Below, one piece after another: positions 22,344 through 35,234 of a stretch of 64,000 bases of DNA; the stretch's first letter is position 1; every line of letters starts with the position of its first letter. This DNA is from Ottelia alismoides (taxonomy: Eukaryota > Streptophyta > Magnoliopsida > Alismatales > Hydrocharitaceae), in contig JAZKJV010009787.1 in NCBI GenBank assembly GCA_037367405.1, forward strand, positions 62,001 through 126,000, read 5' to 3'. Both the position numbers and the translations under genes were made by a program. The notes under the pieces are model-generated. The model was not told the origin of the DNA. It made no database searches and was given only the letters and a program-made list of their open reading frames with translations.

Positions 22344-25249
22344 TGCATATCATAATGGAGTATGAAGTATATGGAATGATCCATAAGTGCATCACGTAAG
22401 CGTAAAGATTGCATCACTTGTGATTGGAGCAACTACTCGCACTAGTTGCTCGGTTTAGTTGAATTTAAAATTTTTAAATGATGAAACCACATGACCCGAG
22501 AACATTTCTCAAATTGTTTCATCTAAACCACAAATAAGATGTAGGATTACCTCTCGAAGCATAATTGCGATCGAGTCTCTAAAGCAAGATACCTCCTGTC
22601 TCAAGTTCAATCCAATGGTGGAGATGCTTGCGAGCACGTTGATGAAATACGTGCTCCTTGCAATCCAAGTCGATGAAGATCCAAGCCCTAGAACTCTTTC
22701 TTTTGTCACAAGAAATCTAACATATTCTTCATGAGAAAGAAGCACCAAAGAAGATGGATATCTGCAAGTAGTCAATTCGGCAGCACACGAGGTCGCGATG
22801 ACTTCAATTCTTTGTAGCACAAGGGGCGGACGACCACACTTGAGAGAGAGAGAGAGGGGCATGATGAGAATGAGAGAGAGATGCAATAATTTTTGTAAAT
22901 AAGAGCTAGGGTTGCCTTTTCTTTTATAGTAATTTGGGAGTCCATGGATCACAATCCATGTGAAACAAAAAATCAATGGTTGAGAATTGATTTGTGTTTC
23001 TATTCAATGACCATGATTTTGTTGTATAAAAATACACCAATAACTAATTTAAATCAAATTAAATATATATATATATATTATCAATATAATTTAATTTGGC
23101 TAAATCAACATATAATAAAGGATAAGGAAGGTGGCTAGTCACCTTCCATATATGGAGGGGACGACCACCTTGAACAAGTCAAGGGTCATCGTCCACCCTC
23201 CATATCAGGAAGGTGGCTCCTTTCCGGATATGTGAGATTATTATATCTCACATGATCCTTTACTTATTTACAACAACCTTATGTTGTAAATTAATTCACA
23301 AAAATAAATCCAAATTAATATTGTGAATATTTCAATCACGCCATTAAATAATTGTGAATCATATCCACACATCCAAAATAAAATATAAAGTGTATTTCCA
23401 ATTAATTTCCACTGTGAATCCAATTCACATCAATAGTTTTTATATATACTATCAATAAAAGCTCTCTAATATATTATAAATCACATTTATAACTGGGATT
23501 AGGGAGCCTACACCTATGTGTAGGTAATTTTCCTACACCCACCCATTTTCCCCTTAATTTTTTTGAAATGGATCCTTAGGGGATTTACATAGAATATTAA
23601 GTGTAATATGTGTTTCAAATTTCAATTAAAATGTACATTCCTAACATGTCCGTCATAAAGGGTCGATTTTAGCAAATGTGAGACTGTTAAATTTTATTAG
23701 TCTTGATGGATAAGATAGAAGTGTCAGAATAAGTTGAAATTTGAATGACATCAAAGTAGTATATATTGATATAAATTCCCTAAAGATTCAGTTCAAAAAA
23801 TAAAAAAATTTGAGTAGAAAAAGGGTAGGTGTAGGGAAGTTACCTACACATGGGTGTAGGCTCCCTTTTCCCTTTATAATATATATATATATAATATGGA
23901 TAGTGCTATCCACATTATTCACATCGTTGATAATTAAATCACATATAATTATCTTGAATCATCATTCTCATGTATTTAAATAATATGAATCATATTCACA
24001 TTATTCAAGATAATTAAATAACATTTAATTATCAATATCTTGATGCTCGAATACATAATTCATAAATGGAATTATTCTTGAACTATTTCAGGAATAATGC
24101 GCTTTCTCCATGGAAACTTGGTGATAAGAACAAGGCAATTGTACATTCCATGCATAATGACTTGAACATTGAGATCATATCTCAAATCCAGATCTTGGGG
24201 ACCTCCCTTAGATGTTTGATTAAATAAAAATCGTAAATCAAATCTTCTCATTGCATCTTTATTACATTTAGATCAATGTCTGCCATTTGGACAAATATTA
24301 GATTACTTCTTTACTAAAACGAGTCACTAAAATCCAGACATGTTTCATCATTCCCTTGGAATGGAAGCATCATGGTTATACAATCATTTATTGATCACAT
24401 CACCCTTAGGTATTCCTAATTCCTGTACATCCTGCATACTGGAAGACCTAGAATTAAACTCGAAGATATAGATCAATTTTACACTGTCATCTTCATTACA
24501 CTAAGTTTTTCATTAGGTCATTTGGAGTTTCTTTCGATCATATGCTTTCCAAAAGCATATATCATACCTACAAATTCTTGTCATGCTTCCAAAGCAAGAT
24601 GACCAAGGATGGAATTTAATCGGTCCCAATACCTCATGAGTGAGCTCTTGTCTTCCAGTTCACAAGTAAAACTCTATGATCCCTTTGAGAGATCGTATTA
24701 CTCATATACCCTTACATGCACACAAGCTCTCCAGTGTATAGACCTTGATTAGGCCATCAACCTATCGTTCTATGAAATGTACATATGTAGGCATATGCAA
24801 TACATTTGTCTCCAATCAGAGGATGCATGCCTTTATCATTAAAACATATGACATTGGTCTTGGTTATCTCGATCTCCCTAAGTCAACTCCTTAACCTAAC
24901 TTATCTAACAACTCCGAATCTTTATTCCTATGTATTGGACCTGCATCAAGAGGTCGATCAAATATCAACCAAAAGAGATAGGATTGCCATCTACTACTTA
25001 GGCTAGAGATCATCTCTTAACAATCCTTTGACGGTGCTTGATGAGTCCTCAATCTAACTCTTTAGATAGCATCCAAGCATTTGCCTCTAAGATTCAATAT
25101 TTAAATCAGCATAAGTATAATCATCAAGATGGCCATGGTACATAATCCTAATTGTACTAAGAGACCTATTATTCTTTATTTCAAATAATGGAAAGAAGTG
25201 CAATAACATTTATTGCATAATGGCTCACCGTGGGCTCACATGTCCAATA
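22344..25249 (-). repeat. Left (3') LTR of the copia element
   Basis: The right end 'catgtccaata' abuts the PPT; the intact form 'catgtccaaca' is seen at 43984. Landmarks shared with the right LTR: 'cctctcgaagcat' (22551), 'gatgaaatacgtgctcc' (22642), 'gggagtccatggatca' (22928), 'ggtggctagtcaccttcca' (23131), 'ggttatacaatca' (24371) and 'catactggaagac' (24435). The first ~200 bp are poorly conserved, so the exact left boundary rests on the TG and the GAGAC flank. A MITE adds 378 bp at 23495. ORFs such as 22509-22976 (minus) lie wholly in the LTR. Confidence 0.8.
23495..23872. mobile_element. MITE with ~45-bp terminal inverted repeats
   Basis: The left end GGGATTAGGGAGCCTACACC continues into TATGTGTAGGTAA. 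The right end is its reverse complement with few mismatches (...TTACCTACACATGGG, TGTAGGCTCCCTTTTCCC). The flanks are TTTATAACT (23486-23494) and TTTATAATA (23873-23881), which agree at the first seven bases. The other copia LTR has the empty site (42474-42500, 'catatttataatatata'). It has no ORF. GGG-starting long inverted repeats with a ~9-bp duplication would suit a Mutator-like MITE; an 8-bp hAT-type duplication is also possible. No second copy lies in the window. Confidence 0.85.
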
Positions 25250-25261
25250 ATCTCCCACTAG
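25250..25261 (-). other. Polypurine tract of the copia element
   Basis: Minus-strand CTAGTGGGAGAT, immediately upstream of the 3' LTR start (TATTGGACATG, from TGTTGGACATG). AGTGGGAGATTGTTGG-type junctions are typical of plant copia elements. Confidence 0.82.
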
Positions 25262-25900
25262 CCCAAAGAACCATTAACGGGCTAATCTTTAAACCCACAC
25301 TCATGTGCAAATCATAATCTATTTAGAAAAATAGCAAGGAAAGCTACTACTCACTCTTTTTCCAAGATACTGTTCCAAATCCTTTTACGATATTTACATA
25401 TCTCATAGTAGTAGGGCTCGCATCCAATACGAATGTTGCAGCTTATACAACCAATACTCAATCTTGTTGAAGCAATTATGGTAACATTAACACTACAATT
25501 CAATAATCATTATAACTAGTACATAATTTCAATTATCCTTATGACAATGTCCTTATTCCAAGAGATCTCTATCTCATAAGACTAAGGCCTAGTCTTAAGT
25601 CTTGTAACTATCAACAGTTAAGACCTTTTAGATCACTATCTATAAAGTCTTAAATTCTTAAAGTAGACTTTGAGATCACTATCTCAAAAGTCTTGTCATA
25701 TTTGAATGTGGTTTTATTACTGTAATCAAGTATTTTGTCTCCATAATAGGATTAATAACTGTTTACTACTCACACTGTATCGCAGATATCTGACTTTTGT
25801 ACACATCCAACATACACCAAGCTTCTCATAAATGCACATGATCAATCAGTTCTAGCATTCACTTCCTCAACTCTTTGAGGTGCTATCCCTTTAGATAGGT
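25262..25900 (-). pseudogene. Copia RNase H region, strongly decayed
   Basis: It lies between RT and the PPT, where copia RNase H belongs. Only scattered matches are readable on the minus strand, such as a 'tvSWKKSE'-like piece near 25340-25375 in place of 'AVSWKSSKQ'. There are many stops and no usable frame. Assignment rests mainly on position. Confidence 0.5.
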
Positions 25901-26640
25901 CAGTACCATATCTCAAGGGAAGGAAGCCTTTCTTAAGGGTTTCTAAAAAAAGAACACGTCCAAGGTGTACCATTAATGTGACGGTCCCAATGCCCTCTTC
26001 TCTTTGTTTTTGAACAAATTTAGAACCTAGATCTAAGAGGTATCCTTGAGATTATATCTCAATGTATGGAACAACCAGATTATAAAATACTTATATCATC
26101 CTTATATCATTCAAAATGATTAGGATATTACATATATTTAGCATGAGAACACAATGGCACTCCTACTAAGCTTCACATGGTTCATCAAGATTCTATCTGA
26201 AACCATAACATTTATAGTTTCATCAAATCTAGTGTTCCAACTAAAAGAAGATTCATTGAGTCCATAGATGGAGATCCTTTAGCTTTCACATCTTGCCTTC
26301 CTCAACCATGAACCCCTTGGTCTACATCATATGAATATCCTAAGAGAGGTACTCATAGAGGAATGCAATCTTAACTTCCATCTCTTAAATCTCATAGTCA
26401 AGTTGTTTAGTTATAGTTAACAATATTATGGTAGGCTTAAGCATGGTTACTGAAGAGAATGTCTCATCGCAAGCAATGTCTTCTCTTCATGTGTATCTTG
26501 TGGATACGAGACATGCTTTGAAGGTCTCTACCTTCTCGTCAGCTTCTCTCTTTCTCTTGAAGATCCATTGACACCTATCATGTTTGACCCTTATAGGTGG
26601 ATCCTTGAGGGTCCATAAATAGTACTTGTATATGAAGTTG
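25901..26640 (-). pseudogene. Copia reverse transcriptase remnant
   Basis: The longest frame (26487-26804) ends with QWIFKRKREADEKVETFKA then CLVSTRYT, the start of copia RT (KWIFKRK...DGKVxTFKARLVAKGYTQ). It continues in decayed form with 'ACDETFSSVTMLKPTIILL' (near 26440; family: DYxETFSPVAMLKSIRILL), then DYEI-EMEVKIAFLYEYLS (family: DYEIWQMDVKTAFLNGNL) and NLDEPCEA. The catalytic YVDD block is lost ('ICNILIILND' near 26130). 'FLKKGFLPLRYGTDLSKGIAP' near 25900-25960 matches the 'SKKGFLPMxxGxxLSKxxxP' block just after RT. Dead copy. Confidence 0.85.
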
Positions 26641-26899
26641 ACTTTATACTTTATTGCTAACATACATCTCTCCATATCAGCATAATTAGAATCATCACTA
26701 TATGAAGTCAGATCATTGTCAAAGTTAACTGAGACATGTAATTCATACCCTTTGGATGGTCTCACCACCCTCAAACTAATTTTGAATAAATATGAGTGTT
26801 TCAACTTTAATTATGCTTTTACTTTTGAATTTCAGGAGCCTCATTGTCTTCTCAAGATTCAATGACTTCCTTTACTTCATATTCATATTGATTCTCAAG

Positions 26900-27760
26900 A
26901 GAGTCATCATCTAAGATTCATATCCTTAGAGATGAAATATTTTAGGAATCTCAAGGTCATAAAGTAGGTATCCAATACCATCCATTATTTTCCTAATGAA
27001 GTAGAACTCTCTGGTGCTAGATTCCAGCTTACTTGCATCCATGACGGAGCTATGGACCTAACATCCCTAAATCCTTTTGTCCAACACAACCAAATCATAG
27101 CTTATTAGGGTTTTTGGGTTTAGATTCGCATGGAATCTTATTAAAGATATATATTGTAATCTCTACTACATATTTACTTGAAAAATAAGAGGTAGTTATG
27201 CTATGATTCATCATTGATCAAATCAAGTCGCACAAGATCCAATTGTATCTCCCTACAACTATAATGAATTTAGGTGTATTAGGAGGAGTGAGATAGGAAT
27301 GATATTCTTTTTTCCACAAAGTATACCTTGAAATTATCTACTAGGTACTTCCTATCTTGGTTAGATCAAATTCATTTCATCTTCCTTCAAACTTTGGTTC
27401 TAAACAAGAAAGTGAAATCTTTGAGCATTTTAAAGGTTTATAAAGTGAAGGAAATAAATCTCATATCACAAATAATCATCCAATGATATCACATGTCACT
27501 AATTTTTATTGTGATATGGATGATCTATATACATCAATATATTTGAGATCTTGAATACCTTAGCATCTTACACCATCTGAGAGAAGGGTGCATTGGACAT
27601 TTTTACTTTCAATACAATATCCACAAGTTTGTAAGATTTGAAATTTTAGACATTCTAAAGTTTCATATATTACTAGTCTATTGATCTCATCAACAGACAA
27701 ATGTCCAAGGCTAGATGCTAGATCATTGTCAAATGATCTTCATCATCCTATTGATCTTTT
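26900..27760 (-). pseudogene. Copia integrase remnant
   Basis: Minus-strand reading in order from high to low coordinate. LASSLGHLSVDEINRLVIYE (27660-27735) is the GAG-pre-integrase zinc region (LWHLRLGHLSVDKINRLVKxG). SKNVQCTLLSDGVRC and YIDVYRSS follow (27540-27640; family: GKMSNAPFSxxGVRxEDILDLIHTDVCGP). RKYLVDNFKVYFVEKRISFL lies near 27300-27350 (family: GGEYLSxEFKxYLxExGI). MDASKLESSTREFYFIRKIM then DGIGYLLYD (26940-27050) match the KLExRSxKCxFIGYPKxTxGYxFYD block. Numerous stops. This fixes both the family and the strand. Confidence 0.82.
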
Positions 27761-30405
27761 AAGGTTTAATCTATAGTATTTAGAAATGTTAATGAACCAT
27801 TCATTAATTTCTTAATTTAGTAGAGTCCCTATATGCTGGATTACTATAGGATATATATCCATCATAACTCTTTATGACAAGTCTATTCTAGAATTCTTGT
27901 TTATTTCCAATATTCAGAAATAAACAATGAGTGTATTCTAATATCTTGGTCATATAAACATTCTCTAATACTAAGGGCAATCCCATTGAAAATATGAAGT
28001 CTATCTATCCAACAGAGATTGTTGCAACAACTGTGTCAACATCCATGTGGATGACTATTAAACCTTAAGATCAAAATTTCTAGTATTCCAAAACATATGC
28101 AACCAATTGCAAGTATTATTAAAAGAATGAGACACAATTATTAGACTTTGATCTTATCTAATAAGAAAGTCAATTTCAATAATTATATATAGATGTATAA
28201 TATGTTGATGTACTATCTGACTCCTTCTCTAAGATGTTAGATAGTCTAGATTGTCATACTATCGGTACATCAGCTTGTTGAAGTATCAGCATTCATCAAA
28301 CTCTTTGGATGTCCTATGCATGGAAATTACATAAGTATAGTCAACTCTTTTGACTTTTCTTCTCAATCGAGTCAAATCCATGCTTCTACTATGGTTCCTT
28401 CATTATAAACAACCATTGATTAAGACAAAGGATATCTTTTGTTGAACTCAACAGATTTCAATATAAGAGTATTTCAACATTTACATATGCTTCATTCAAT
28501 TCATATAATATGAATATTATGAAGCTTCACAAAAGACTAGAGTAAAGATAGTAGAATGATGACACTCATCATAGCTACATCCATCTTAACTATTAAAGGA
28601 TTTGGTTCAGGCATGTACTCAAATAATTTGAGTACAACATCTCTTATCGAGCCACCATTCTGTAGAATGTGATTTTGCAAAGCACATTCGATGAGAGATC
28701 AAGACTACAGAGACATACAAACCCAATGTTCTTGTCCTATTATCCTTTTTAATTTGTCATTCCTTATTATTGTAAGGAAACTTGCACATTGCAACCACAT
28801 ACATTATGTGTCCAACTGCAAGTACAATACCTTTGTTCATGGATCTGATCCATGATATTTTACTAGTTATTATTGAGTATATGTTTGAGTGGGTTTAATG
28901 TAGGTTATCTGATATAAGAAATATTAGCATAAATACATATGTTTACTTTGATTTAGGATTTTATATCAAAGTTGTCTTGCCTTGTCAACTCTGAAAGTCC
29001 ATTCCCTTATTAACGTTCAAAGAAAGAGATACTTATCGCTATATCTCTAACAAGATCTATGATCTCCTTTGCTACCTTTGTTACATCCCAATAATATGAG
29101 AAAATATAACTCGAGTAAAAAGAAGCGGGAACTCATTCCACCATGCAAGTCCAACTTGCATTTCCCAATTCGGTCTTCAACATCCAGGCCCACCACCCCT
29201 AATGCGATGTTAGCCCGTTGTTAATTGAATCAAATGCCAACACGAATAGAATTCGATATGCGCAATCCTATATCGCCCCCATAATATGAGGGACCAAAAT
29301 TAGGGTCACTACACATACCTCCTTACTCTTTCAAGAAGCAATGATCCCGGTCCATGTGCACTTGTATGCAGGAGTTGTTACTCCGGGCAGGTATCTCCTA
29401 CATACAATCCATGGTGATAGAACCCTTCGCCTTGATGGAAGATCATGGGCATCACTTATGTGATCCTCCATATCATGATCAAATTTTAATTAATCATTAT
29501 AAATCATATTCACATAATTAATTCTTCCAATGGAAATACCACTCTATCCATAATAGAGTGTTTTAATTTGATATAATTAATTTAATCATATTTAATCGAT
29601 TATCAATTCAATTTAGTCATCAAACAAATAATTTTGATTGTTACTTGAGGATGGTATAATCTCAAAAATATGTATAACTCAAATTTTACTAATTAGAAAA
29701 TACCTCATGATCATTTCAAGCATTATCCTTTCCTTACCCGTTGTCATGACCATTACACATAGAATGTGGGACTAACTGCTCACGAAGCAACCTTCTACCC
29801 AAACGATCCCCAACTAAACACCATATCCGCCTCAGGTCAGGATAATGTGACTTCATCATTTTGTATTGGAGATGATATTCGGTTTTTCAATAGAGGTTAT
29901 ACCATAAAATATTTATCAAAATCATTTTGATCAATATTATAAGGATATTTTCTAAACAAGCCCCAATCATATTCATGTAACAATATTTTGTGTCTAGAGA
30001 TTGTCCTACAACTATTATAGGATAAATTAGGGTTTCATGAAACATATATTCAATGGCCTATGATGATTAATCAATTATTTTCATAATTAATAGGTATCAT
30101 GATTTAAAAAAGAAAATTTATAATTTCCATGATTTCCATTGAGTTATAAACACATTAAGAAAAAGAGATTTGACTATCTAATCATCTTCCGACCCGTCTC
30201 CACTAAATATGGAATATTTAGGAAAGCTGAGTCGGAATCGTGCAAAATAAATTCCACCGGTTTGCTGGTTTGATCCTATACTTAATCCAAGTTTCTATTT
30301 CATGTTTTACGATAGGAAAATAATAAGAAAATTTAATTTTCTTACAGATCCATGCATTCATGCAAAACATATTTCAGAGCAGGAACTCTTCGAATCATTT
30401 TCATT
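27761..30405 (-). pseudogene. Copia gag/protease region and leader, unreadable
   Basis: The 2.6 kb between the integrase zinc region and the PBS must hold gag, protease and the 5' leader, but I could not read a convincing Gag or D-T/S-G protease motif. The sequence is AT-rich with a more GC-balanced patch at 29100-29460 ('gcgggaactcattccacc', 'atcgcccccataatatgagg') that looks like non-coding leader. No other gene or repeat stands out. Confidence 0.45.
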
Positions 30406-30418
30406 GACTTTGGTACTA
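30406..30418 (-). other. Primer-binding site of the copia element
   Basis: Minus-strand TAGTACCAAAGTC sits two bases from the LTR and resembles the initiator-Met-tRNA site TGGTATCAGAGC with several changes. Plus-strand 'ggtactaattgtagg' corresponds to the common 'gataccaattgt(a/t)gg' junction. Confidence 0.7.
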
Positions 30419-30420
30419 AT

Positions 30421-31421
30421 TGTAGGTTAATATTTTTTGTACATATTTAAAAATTCTCAATATACTTTATTAACAAAAAATACGTCCAAACAATGCAGAA
30501 ATAGTAGGTTTTATTTTACTGAAAAACCAATTCGAATCTTGCGTCTAATGCAAAAAGAATGAGTCTCGTGGATCCGAAACATGAACCGTGATCGCCTAGC
30601 ATTTCGAATCATATCCAAGACCTCTCGAAGCATGGTTGCGATCGTGTCTCTAAAGCAAGAGTCCTCATATCTTAGTCTGATGTGATTGAGGAGATGCTTG
30701 TGAGAGCATTGATGAAACACGTGCTTCTCACAATCCAAGTTGATGAAGTGATTTCCTCTGACGAAATATAACATCTTCTTCACCATAAAGAGCACAAAAG
30801 AAGATAAAGATCCATAAGTAGTCAATCTGGCAGCACAACGGCATCACGATGACTTCGACTCTCTATAGCACAAGGGGTTGATGGCCATACATGAGAGAGA
30901 GAGAGAGAGGTGTGTGATGAGAATGAGAGAGGGAGAGAGAGTTGCAATAAATGTTGTAAAATAAGAGCTAGGGTTGCCTCTTCTTTTATAGTATTTTGGG
31001 AGTCCATGGATCATAATCCATGTGAAATACAAAATCAATTGTTGAGATTGATTTGTGTTTCTATTGAATGGCCATGATTTTGTAATATAAAAATACAACA
31101 ATAATTAATTTAAATCAAACTAAATATATAGAGATGTTATCAATATAATTTCATTTGACTAAATAAACATCTAATAAAGGATAAGGAAGATGGCCAGACA
31201 CCTTCCATATATGGAAGGGACGATCACCTTCAACAAGTCAAGGTTGGTCGTCCACCATCCATATAAGGAAGGTGTCTCCTTTCCATTTATCTGAGATTAT
31301 TATATATTACATAACCCTATATATATTTACAACAACCTATTGTTGTAAATTAATTCACAAAAATAATTTCAAATTAACTTTATGAATATTCCAATCATGC
31401 CATTAAATAATTGTGAATCAT
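30421..31421 (-). repeat. Right (5') LTR of the copia element, part 1
   Basis: It starts TGTAGGTTAAT next to the PBS. It matches the left LTR from 'gacctctcgaagcat' (30629) through 'gggagtccatggatca' (31000) and 'ccttccatatatgga' (31200). It is interrupted at ATCAT (31417-31421) by element C and resumes at 42351. The minus-strand ORF 30511-30825 overlaps the homologous frame in the left LTR but is truncated, so it is not called as a gene. Confidence 0.85.
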
Positions 31422-34049
31422 TAATGAATCCACAATTCATCATCTCAATATATTGATCTTAGCAAAATCCCTGAGTAAATTCTTAAATAAACATCCATAA
31501 AATAAATAAATTAATAAATTGACTGTTGTAAATAAAATACACCAATTATTGTATATTATATTGTACAAAATAAATAAACAATAAATACCGCAAAATAAGG
31601 AGTTTTTTAACTGTAAATAGTCAAAACTTCATGTATTTCTAATAAATTCAACTCAACTCCTTTTTGGATAACTCTTTCCCTGACTAGTTTATAAAAATGT
31701 ATATAAAATTACTATAATATTAAAAAAAACTCACCTCAAGTAAATACTCCTAGATCCCAAAGAGAAAAAGCCGTAGAGTCCAACTTCCCGCCCAATTCCC
31801 TCCTCTGTATGAACTCCAAATTCACCAAACTCACTTTTAAACATTATGTTAGAAAAATATCTATCTAATGGAAGTGGTTTCATTAAAATCGAAGCTCCTT
31901 TGCAAAATATGGGTTTTTGAACCTAGGTGTACATCGTAGATATAAATATTCTTTTTTTCTCCTTTTTTATTTTTCTTGGTTACTACAAATTCCAAAAAAA
32001 ACATTTTTGTGTTTAATTTATTTTTACTATTTTCTTTTAGTTTTTTTGTTGTAAGTATCTCTTATTAAAATACAAAAAAAAATTAAAATTAGAAAAGTAA
32101 AAAAAAACTCGTACATATTGTTTGTCTTGTTTTAAAAATTCTCCACTCTCTTTTCTTTTATTATTTTATTTTCTCTTTATTTTTATTTTCTCTACTCTAA
32201 CCTCTCATTGTACCACCAACTTCCATTCAACTCCACCATATTCCAATAACCTCCCATTCCACTCCATCTCCTCCACCTTCATTTTTCTCTAACTTCCCAT
32301 TCTTCTTCTTTATATTCATCTCCTCATCCTCATTTTTCCCATCTACCATCCTTAAAGAAAAGGAGAGAGCTTGGAATATTGTGTCGGTGACAATGACCTA
32401 TCATCATCCTCAAGCGACGAACTCCTTCATGCGAGATCCGCGGTGATCATCATTATCGTGTCACGAGCTTCCCATCGAGCTCGCATAGCTTCTCTGAATT
32501 TTATTTCACCAATCGGATCGAGGCCTCGATAAGAGTACAGCGTAGCTGCTCCACAAATTCGACGAACCTCAGTAAAGTATTCTCCCTCATTTCCCTTGTT
32601 ATTTTATTTTATCTAACATTTTCCCCTTGTTTTTTTATTATCACATTACACCATTATCACCCTTTATTTGTTCACTTTGTTATCACATTACCACCAACTG
32701 TTCTCATCTTTTATTTATTCCCTATTTAAGAAAATAAAAAAATTAAAAACTTAAATCAGAAAAAAATCAAAAAAATTAAAAAAGATAGAAGCAGGTGGAT
32801 GCCCCCCTTGCGGCCTCCCTCCGCTCGCACCACTGCAGCCACCATCGCCCTTCCTCAACCATCATCGTACCGTAATTGCCTTCGAATGAAATGGAGAAGG
32901 TCTCCTTCTTATTTTATTTTGATTTTTTATTATCTGTAAAAATTACAAGTTTTCCCCAAACTTTTCGTAATTCCAAAGGTGTCCCTGTGCACCATTTTTG
33001 TATATTTTTAATTTATGTATTGCACGGATACCCCCATGTTTGCATGTTAATTTGATTATCAAAATTGCATTATTTTATTTAATGAAAAATGTTATGATGT
33101 TTAACAACTAATTGCCTTATTTGGATTTTTGTGAGCTTCATGTAATAAACTAAAATTGTTATAGTGAAACATTACATATTTTACTCAATTTATGGTATTA
33201 AATTCATATTTGAATCACAGTTGCTCCGAAAATTCATCAGACATTACCTCTTATGCCTTGAAATGTGATTAAATTGCTATCCAAATTTCATCTTAATTTG
33301 AGTTGTCATGTGCCTTCAATAAATTTTATAGTGATTTTAGTAATTGATTTTTAGGTAAATCGACACACATTATTTTTGCAAAATTCCAACACTCCTGGAT
33401 TGATCATTAAAATACTTATTTGAAGTAATTCGCTCTTTATGATTTGATATTATGGATTTATTAGGAATTAAATACTCATTGTCACTCTGCTTTCATTAAA
33501 AAAACCATAAAAAATCATATATTATTGAAAAATTCCAAAAATATTATTGTAGCCTCATTACATCATGTTTAATTTCCAGTAAAATTTTCATAATTTTTGC
33601 ATTTTGTTTTTGTGAAAAAAAATCATAAAAACTCATTAAAAAAGTGTGCATTTTTTGTTGATTTTAACCTCTAAAATTCAAAAAAAATATGCTTTGCATC
33701 ATCAATGAATCAGGTTTTTAGGAAAATATATTTTGGTTAAATTGGATTAATTTCATATTAAAATTAATTGGCTAAGTTATGTATTTTCTTATTAACTCAA
33801 TTCACCCGCATTTTGTACTGACATTCATTTTACATAAAAAAAATTCCTCATTGGAAACCTAGACTTAAGTTTTCTGAATCGACCCAAAGTTGTTCCTTTG
33901 CCTCCCTATGTTCGACCCCAGACTTGCTCGTGATATAAATTATAAGCCGAGCCCTCTCAAAAGAGACATTCGATTTAGTTATGCATGATTCGCTAAGTAC
34001 CTTTAATACAATGAGTACAAATTATATCACGTATTTTGCGGGACAATCA
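31422..34049 (+). repeat. 5' LTR of element C
   Basis: 2628 bp from TAATGAATCC to GGGACAATCA. Collinear with the 3' LTR: 'ttgatcttagcaaaatccctgagtaaatt' split across 31452-31480, 'agaaaaagccgta' (31763), 'gtgtcggtgacaatgacctatcat' (32380), 'tacccccatgtttgcatg' (33028) and 'tttgcctccctatg' (33897). It is ~400 bp shorter than the 3' LTR because the GC-rich segment after 'gaagcaggtgg' (32789) is mostly absent. Confidence 0.92.
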
Positions 34050-34051
34050 GA

Positions 34052-34069
34052 TGGCACCGTTGCTGGAGA
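34052..34069 (+). other. Primer-binding site of element C
   Basis: TGGCACCGTTGCTGGAGA, two bases after the LTR. It differs from the Athila-type TGGCGCCGTTGCCGGGGA at three to four positions and is the closest match to the consensus in the window. Confidence 0.88.
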
Positions 34070-35234
34070 GGTAAACAACTTATGATTAATTTAGAAAATT
34101 AGATTTGGTTTTCTCTCATTCGGGTTGTCCGACCTCCGAGCCATCTTGTAACTAATCCATTTTTTCTTTCTTTTCTCCCAATTTTTTTGTATCATTTTTG
34201 TATATATTTTTTGTTTATATCTCTAATATATATTACATTTTCCTTGCGAGGGCCCAGTGATCTTGGAGTGGATCATAGGTCGACAGACGAGATGCACGTC
34301 GACTGCTGAAGATCAAGCAATTTAATTTATTTCGAGAGCATTTTCATTTTTTGTAATTATTATGCTGTAAAAATTTAGGCAATTCTCTCTTTACAAATAG
34401 CTCTCATTTGAGATCTCGCGCTTGTATCCAGACTAGACATTTCACCCGTTCGTGGTCGTGTGGTTGATTGTTGTAGAATAGGACTTGCACTCGCAGATCT
34501 TGGAGCATTTTTATTAGATATTTTTTATTTCTTGTGCTCGTAATCTTTAGGACCACACATCACATTTAACGAGATGCACATTGACCGTAGAGCTATCAAT
34601 CCAAACTAAATTGTTCATCACTCGCTAATAGAACTTCCTTTTAAGGAACAGTTTTATCGTTTGCATATCATATAGTATGAAATTTCAATTCTGTGTTGCA
34701 TCCAACATGTAGAGGATGAGGATCACTATAAGTCTTCCTAGCTAGGCATTCATCATTGATCTCACTATGTGCATCGGTTTTTCTCGACTCCCTTCCCATT
34801 GATTTTGATACTTAGGTTAAAAGGAAATCGGGACTGGTCGTTAGGCGTGCATTGTTTCATGGATTAATCAAGTGATAATCGAACTTAAAATCAGAACTGC
34901 TAATCAGAGTTGACAAAAGAATGACTAAAATTAACACTTGTTTTTGGGTGGGCAAAACCCTCATTTTGCTTGTGCTATTATGATCGTTGAGAGGTGAAGG
35001 CACATCCCTAGGATATTGCCCAAAACCAACTTTTAAGCCTTGCATAATTGGAGGTATATATTGATTTATAACCTAATTAAAATTTAAAAGATAAATGATC
35101 GTACTCTTGCGACCATCACTGTGTTGAGTAGGTGAACTCAAGGTTTGCTCTTGTGTTTTGTCTATTTATATTTATTCCGTGCACTTGCACACTTTCTTCT
35201 TCGATCCGCTTCATTCTCCCATCTCTCTTCAAAG
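34070..35234 (+). other. Leader of element C
   Basis: 1.17 kb without a conserved ORF. Landmarks shared with E and D3: 'gaaatttcaattctgtgttgcatcca' near 34680, 'gaggatcactataagtc' near 34715 (E and D3 have 'ggaagcactgtaagtcctc'), and the pre-gag motif at 35076-35148 with CACTGTGTTGAGTAGGTGAA. The last is nearly identical to the D3 motif. Confidence 0.65.

Noticed and set aside
22509..22976. 155-codon minus-strand ORF in the left copia LTR, with a partly similar frame at 30511-30825
   Set aside because: Both lie inside LTRs in the sense orientation of the element; the second copy is truncated and frames diverge, so a coding role is not supported.
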